Below are positions 30,609 through 33,933 of a stretch of DNA of 33,933 nucleotides, in pieces. Source of the DNA: Bacillota bacterium (GTDB taxonomy: Bacteria > Bacillota > Sulfobacillia > Sulfobacillales > Sulfobacillaceae); the NCBI GenBank assembly GCA_021820965.1, contig JAKACZ010000048.1, forward strand, positions 1 through 33,933. The letters are read 5' to 3'. Made by a program: the position numbers and the translations under genes. Numbering within the stretch: the first letter of the stretch is position 1; the number at the start of each line of letters is the position of its first letter. The notes beneath the pieces were generated by a model. That model did no database searches. It had not been told where the DNA came from and saw only the letters and a program-made list of their open reading frames with translations.

Positions 30609-31946
30609 CTATTGGTTCAATTTGAGCAACCTCTCTTTTGTACTAATGACGCCTCGGTGGTCAATGACAAAGATGAGACCAACCAGAAAGACGACCATGA
30701 ATAGAATGGCACTACTAAACGCTGCGATGAACCCGCTACTCCCTGCTATCCGCGTCAGTATGATGGAGTTTGCCGCACCCATGAGGTTTAACACGCCGTT
30801 GTAAATGCCGTAAACGAACGCCGTCGACCGCGGATTGGGTGCAAGATCAATGGCGTTCACCGCCCATGATCCCACGGTTGAGTTCATGGCCATTAGTGAC
30901 AGGCCTATGAGCACGACGGTCGGGATGACGGCGTGCGCCTTGGATGTCTCGACAGCAATGAGCATCATGATAATCATCAGGACCATGGGAACACCGGAAC
31001 CAATCTTCCGGCCCTTTCCATTGCCATACCGTCGGATCAAGCGGTCATTAATCGGGCCGGAAATCATAAAGCCGAGAAATCCGCCTCCGTAGGAGATGCT
31101 GGACCAAGCCGCACTTTTGACGATGGATAAGTGAAAGGTGAAATACATATAGCTTGGTAGCCAATACAAAAAGGTAAACAGAATATATCCGAACGTCAAA
31201 AACGTCAAAAAGACTCCTATCCCGTTACGAGAGGTCATGACCCGAGCTGCCATACGCATATCTTCCCGAGTGACCGCCGATTGGCCCAGGGCCCCGCTTG
31301 CTCCCTGGATATAGCGAAGTTCGGCTTGGTTTACCCAGGGATGTGTCTCGGGAGTATCGCGGACCATCGTGTACCATATGGGAACCCACGCCAGACCGAG
31401 AAGCCCAAAAATGATAAAGGCCCATTGCCAACCTAAGGATGCCACGATAAGACCCGACAGCACTGACCCTACGGCAGGTCCCACAAACTGTCCCGAACCG
31501 GGCATAGTATAGGTGGTCGATCTCTCGCCCGGAGCAGCCCATGTGGATGTGGCTTTAGCGTTGAGGGGCCAAACCGGCGCTTCGCCTACCCCCATGAGTC
31601 CGCGAATGACGATCCACGACGAAAAGCTGTACGCAACGGCCGTCAGAATCGTAAAGATAGACCACCAGCCAATAGCCAGGGAAAATGCATTGCGCAACTT
31701 TAGTTTGTCAGCTATCCATCCTCCCGGAAAGTTAAAAACGGCATAAGTGAGAGTCCAAGCAAATGCAATTTCGCCTATTTGAGCAATATTAAAGCCGAAC
31801 TGCTTTTCAATGGCTGGAACGGCAACAGAGAAGTTAACGCGGTCCATGTAATTGATCGCGATCGCGAAAAATATGAGAAGAAACACCAATATGCGAACCT
31901 TAGACCGTGCCGGCTCTCTAGCAGAATCCGAAGGATTGTTCATCAT
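30609..31946 (-). CDS. MFS transporter, anion:cation symporter (ACS) family
   Basis: The 445-residue protein has twelve membrane segments and ACS features: AINYMDRVNFSVAVP in segment 1, NFPGGWIADKLKLRNAF in loop 2-3, GVGEAPVWPLNAKATSTW in segment 4. Such proteins import sugar acids, glucarate, hexuronates or similar organic anions with protons. The ATG at 31946 follows AAAGGAGGAGCA, 18 bp after deoC. Position in one unit with deoC suggests a substrate connected with deoxyribose or deoxyribonate; this is inference. Confidence 0.88.
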   Translation of the reverse strand: MMNNPSDSAREPARSKVRILVFLLIFFAIAINYMDRVNFSVAVPAIEKQFGFNIAQIGEIAFAWTLTYAVFNFPGGWIADKLKLRNAFSLAIGWWSIFTILTAVAYSFSSWIVIRGLMGVGEAPVWPLNAKATSTWAAPGERSTTYTMPGSGQFVGPAVGSVLSGLIVASLGWQWAFIIFGLLGLAWVPIWYTMVRDTPETHPWVNQAELRYIQGASGALGQSAVTREDMRMAARVMTSRNGIGVFLTFLTFGYILFTFLYWLPSYMYFTFHLSIVKSAAWSSISYGGGFLGFMISGPINDRLIRRYGNGKGRKIGSGVPMVLMIIMMLIAVETSKAHAVIPTVVLIGLSLMAMNSTVGSWAVNAIDLAPNPRSTAFVYGIYNGVLNLMGAANSIILTRIAGSSGFIAAFSSAILFMVVFLVGLIFVIDHRGVISTKERLLKLNQ

Positions 31947-31964
31947 TGCTCCTCCTTTTTCGAA

Positions 31965-32618
31965 TTACGAGGAAACGCTAGGGCGCAGAAGAGCGGGACC
32001 GACGCTGGTGCCAATGCGCTGAATGCCACGTTCCACCAGCGCAACCGCTTGCGCGTAGGTCCGGATCCCGCCTGCTGCCTTAACCCCAATGCTCTGAGGG
32101 GTAATCTTGCGAATCCATGCAAGTTCTTCCAGGTCGGCACCCCTTGGCCCGAATCCGGTTGAGTTTTTGACGTAGGCTGCACCACTTTCAACCACGCATA
32201 GGATGGCATCTCTTATCTCGTCGCGGGTAAGATACCCGGTCTCGATAATGGCCTTCAGGGTAATTCCCGGGATGGCCTCCACCACCGTGCGAAGGTCATC
32301 TATCGCACGGTTCCAGTTGTGGTCCTTCAGCGCTCCAATATCTACAACCATGTCCACTTCTCTGGCTCCTGCTCGGACGGCCCGATACGCCTCGTCGGCT
32401 TTGACCGTCGATTCGACTGCTCCGAACGGAAAGGCCACAGTAGCCGCAACCCGTACGTCAGACCCACGCAGGTCGCTCACGGCTGCTGCCGTATGTATCG
32501 AGTTCACGCAGTAGACAGGGAAATGGTATTCGATGCAGACTTTCGCTCCAGCGGCGATCTCGTTGTGTGTGGCGTCGGGCTTAAGCACCGAATGGTCAAT
32601 AAAGGGTGACAGGTTCAT
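31965..32618 (-). CDS. deoC: Deoxyribose-phosphate aldolase
   Basis: The 217-residue TIM-barrel enzyme has EVDMVVDIGAL with the proton-relay Asp, the Schiff-base Lys in AYVKNSTGF and the second Lys in GVKAAGGIRT. It splits 2-deoxyribose 5-phosphate into acetaldehyde and glyceraldehyde 3-phosphate. The ATG follows AAAGGAGGTGCTCC. That binding site lies directly after the T-run of an upstream terminator hairpin, so expression depends on readthrough. Usual partners (deoA, deoB, deoK) are absent from the window. Confidence 0.95.
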   Translation of the reverse strand: MNLSPFIDHSVLKPDATHNEIAAGAKVCIEYHFPVYCVNSIHTAAAVSDLRGSDVRVAATVAFPFGAVESTVKADEAYRAVRAGAREVDMVVDIGALKDHNWNRAIDDLRTVVEAIPGITLKAIIETGYLTRDEIRDAILCVVESGAAYVKNSTGFGPRGADLEELAWIRKITPQSIGVKAAGGIRTYAQAVALVERGIQRIGTSVGPALLRPSVSS

Positions 32619-32630
32619 GGAGCACCTCCT

Positions 32631-32673
32631 TTAAAACAAAAATCCCTTCCCATAGCAACGCTATGGAAGGGAT
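32631..32673 (-). terminator. Terminator between glpP-like gene and deoC, likely antitermination target
   Basis: On the minus strand ATCCCTTCCATAGC pairs with GCTATGGGAAGGGAT (plus 32642-32673, one bulged base, three-base loop) and TTTTTGTTTT follows. The deoC ribosome binding site begins immediately after. A complete terminator inside an otherwise continuous unit, preceded by an antiterminator gene, points to regulated readthrough. Confidence 0.88.
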
Positions 32674-32760
32674 GTCTAGAACTCTGGTCCTTCACTTCTA
32701 AAAATTCGTGACGTTCGCAAGAACTCCTGCTGCTTTCTCACATCGCAGTAAAAAAAGTAT

Positions 32761-33297
32761 TCACCACAAGTTAGCATTGCCGATTTCAACACTAATACCA
32801 AGCTTTAAAAGGTTATCTCGGAGTGAGGCCGTTCTCACCAGTCCCGCTACCACGATCGGAATCCCGAAGGTTTCAATTTCGTGGTTCACGAACGGGAAGA
32901 CCACGGCCGGCATGCAGCACACAATATCGGGTCTGATTCGGTCAATTGCAGAAACACTGGACTCAAGACTTTGTGAGTCGTGAATAAACACTCTTAACAC
33001 GACACTTTTGTTCATAGATCGGGCGACCCGCGCAAGGGCGAGATTACTGGTGACGATGGAGGCTGGAGCGATGAGGTTGTCCAAAACGCACAATCCTTCG
33101 CGATCCATCTTGAGACCGGCAATCATGTCCGCGTGGACCCAAAAACGCTTCTGAGCCCGTTTGAGAGGCTCAACGAACTGAGCAACGGAACCCAACCTTG
33201 CGCCCGCCACATGTATAAGCGGATGGGCAGAGACCGACGCGGCGTCTCGCTGACCAATAGTCCAGACGGACGGGATTATGGGAGGTAACTTTTCCAT
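32761..33297 (-). CDS. GlpP-family antiterminator protein
   Basis: The 178-residue protein follows the GlpP family from end to end: PPIIPSVWT, FWVHADMIAGLKMDREGL, ASIVTSNLALARVAR, RVFIHDSQSLESSVSAI, RPDIVCCMPAV, IPIVVAGLVRT and a terminal LW. In Bacillus, GlpP binds glycerol 3-phosphate and leader mRNA to prevent termination before glpD or glpFK. Here no glycerol gene is adjacent; the gene stands before a terminator, deoC and an ACS transporter. It is shorter in a few loops than typical GlpP. Ligand and target are inferred to differ from the Bacillus case. Confidence 0.85.
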   Translation of the reverse strand: MEKLPPIIPSVWTIGQRDAASVSAHPLIHVAGARLGSVAQFVEPLKRAQKRFWVHADMIAGLKMDREGLCVLDNLIAPASIVTSNLALARVARSMNKSVVLRVFIHDSQSLESSVSAIDRIRPDIVCCMPAVVFPFVNHEIETFGIPIVVAGLVRTASLRDNLLKLGISVEIGNANLW

Positions 33298-33343
33298 GTA
33301 TGCCTCGTTCCAAACGGGTCCAATAGGTCGACAGGGTCCTCAT

Positions 33344-33372
33344 TCGATAGCCCACCATGTCGGACGGTTCAA
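33344..33372 (-). promoter_or_regulatory. Possible promoter of the glpP-like/deoC unit
   Basis: TTGAAC (33367-33372), a 17-bp spacer and TATCGA (33344-33349) on the minus strand give a fair -35 and a weaker -10, about 45 bp before the start codon. Confidence 0.4.
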
Positions 33373-33541
33373 CGTCATGTCACGACCAACAGTCCACGTT
33401 CTAAATAGATTGCCTCAAGCCCCCGGTGTGGAAAACTTTCAGATGAGTGCTCCATGGCTAGTCTACCAGACCGAGCCACTTACGTTGGATTCCGAAAATA
33501 TTGTTGGCTACGATGCGACACTGACGCCATCGAGCCGCGTT

Positions 33542-33933
33542 GTGCGACCGGGCATGGGCGTGTGCTTTAGGGTGAAAGTCCCCAATGGAGGATGAGCGTT
33601 CCAACCATAGCTCAAAGGCAAGCCCATCGTGATTGTGCCACGAGAGTACGTAGAAGATGAGGGGAGGCCCCTCGACGACGATGAATGAACTCCTGTGCTT
33701 CAAGGCCCCGATTAAGGCCGTCCTTCCGTACCCACAACTGCACCCGCGGTTCCGTGAGAAACTCGCGGGGCAGCAAGGCGGCAACCGAATGGGTAGATCG
33801 ATGCATCTAGCGGGACTTTAACACTTACAATGTAGTACCAGCCCATATCCATATTACTGCTTCAGGTCGGGAGTGGTGAAAGCCGCTTCCGGCTTGGGTT
33901 TTGCGTCGTAGCCACTGCAGCCGAGAGGAGCTT
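33542..33933 (+). mobile_element. Group II intron, 5' part, cut by the window edge
   Basis: From 33542 the sequence reads GTGCGACCGGGCATGGGCG and then AGGGTGAAAGTCCCC, the conserved opening of domain I in many bacterial group II introns (GUGCGxCCxGCAUGGGxG ... GGGUGAAAGUCCC). About 390 nt are visible with further paired GC-rich segments. Any reverse transcriptase gene and domain V would lie beyond the edge. The interrupted host sequence (about 33380-33541) has open frames on both strands but no recognised gene. It is not the same intron type as the one at 2228-2980. Confidence 0.7.

Noticed and set aside
32319..32609. Plus-strand frame opposite deoC
   Set aside because: Shadow of deoC, no domain, no binding site.
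1..33933. CRISPR array or tRNA genes
   Set aside because: No regularly spaced direct repeats with unique spacers were seen; the 23-bp periodic repeats belong to IS21 ends. No tRNA cloverleaf was recognised.

Overview
The window looks like the chromosome of a GC-rich, endospore-forming Firmicute of the Sulfobacillus type. This rests on an alpha/beta-type small acid-soluble spore protein gene (24123-24344), a T-box leader before an aminoacyl-tRNA synthetase gene (17903-18366), strong AGGAGG-type ribosome binding sites, frequent GTG/TTG starts and a dense load of mobile elements. The genus is inference; no rRNA or other marker gene is present.

Positions 1-13010 are mobile-element territory. An EamA exporter gene and the start of a probable cyclase gene sit at the left edge. 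A decayed GntR regulator follows. Next is an IS4/Tn5-type transposase gene that carries an internal deletion and is split by an antisense, ORF-less group II intron (2228-2980). A HEPN/MNT toxin-antitoxin pair, a small winged-helix protein and a TnpB relic with its RNA/right-end hairpin follow. A 2,995-bp IS21-family element (6550-9544) with an extra ribbon-helix-helix gene is inserted in an APC-type permease gene, with a 5-bp target duplication. An IscB element (about 11150-13008) has an upstream omegaRNA region and a frameshift in iscB.

Positions 13011-29031 are mostly ordinary chromosome. The genes encode a site-2 protease, an isochorismatase-fold protein, MsrB, a Phd/RelE pair with a broken toxin, a T-box-controlled AspRS, an alkyltransferase homologue with Thr in place of the catalytic Cys, a nucleoside hydrolase, a TVP38-type membrane protein, a small exported protein, a YgjP-type metallopeptidase and thioredoxin reductase. 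After these come a spore protein, a drug-type MFS exporter, a DUF420 membrane protein and a paaABCD phenylacetyl-CoA epoxidase operon with a clear promoter.

Positions 29032-30600 are a second graveyard, holding relics of an integrase, an ISAzo13-type transposase, an excisionase-like HTH gene and a group II intron reverse transcriptase.

Positions 30609-33297 form a minus-strand unit: a GlpP-family antiterminator gene, an intergenic rho-independent terminator, deoC and an ACS-family MFS transporter. The layout suggests antitermination control of deoxyribose or deoxynucleoside catabolism. A second group II intron begins at 33542 and runs off the right edge.
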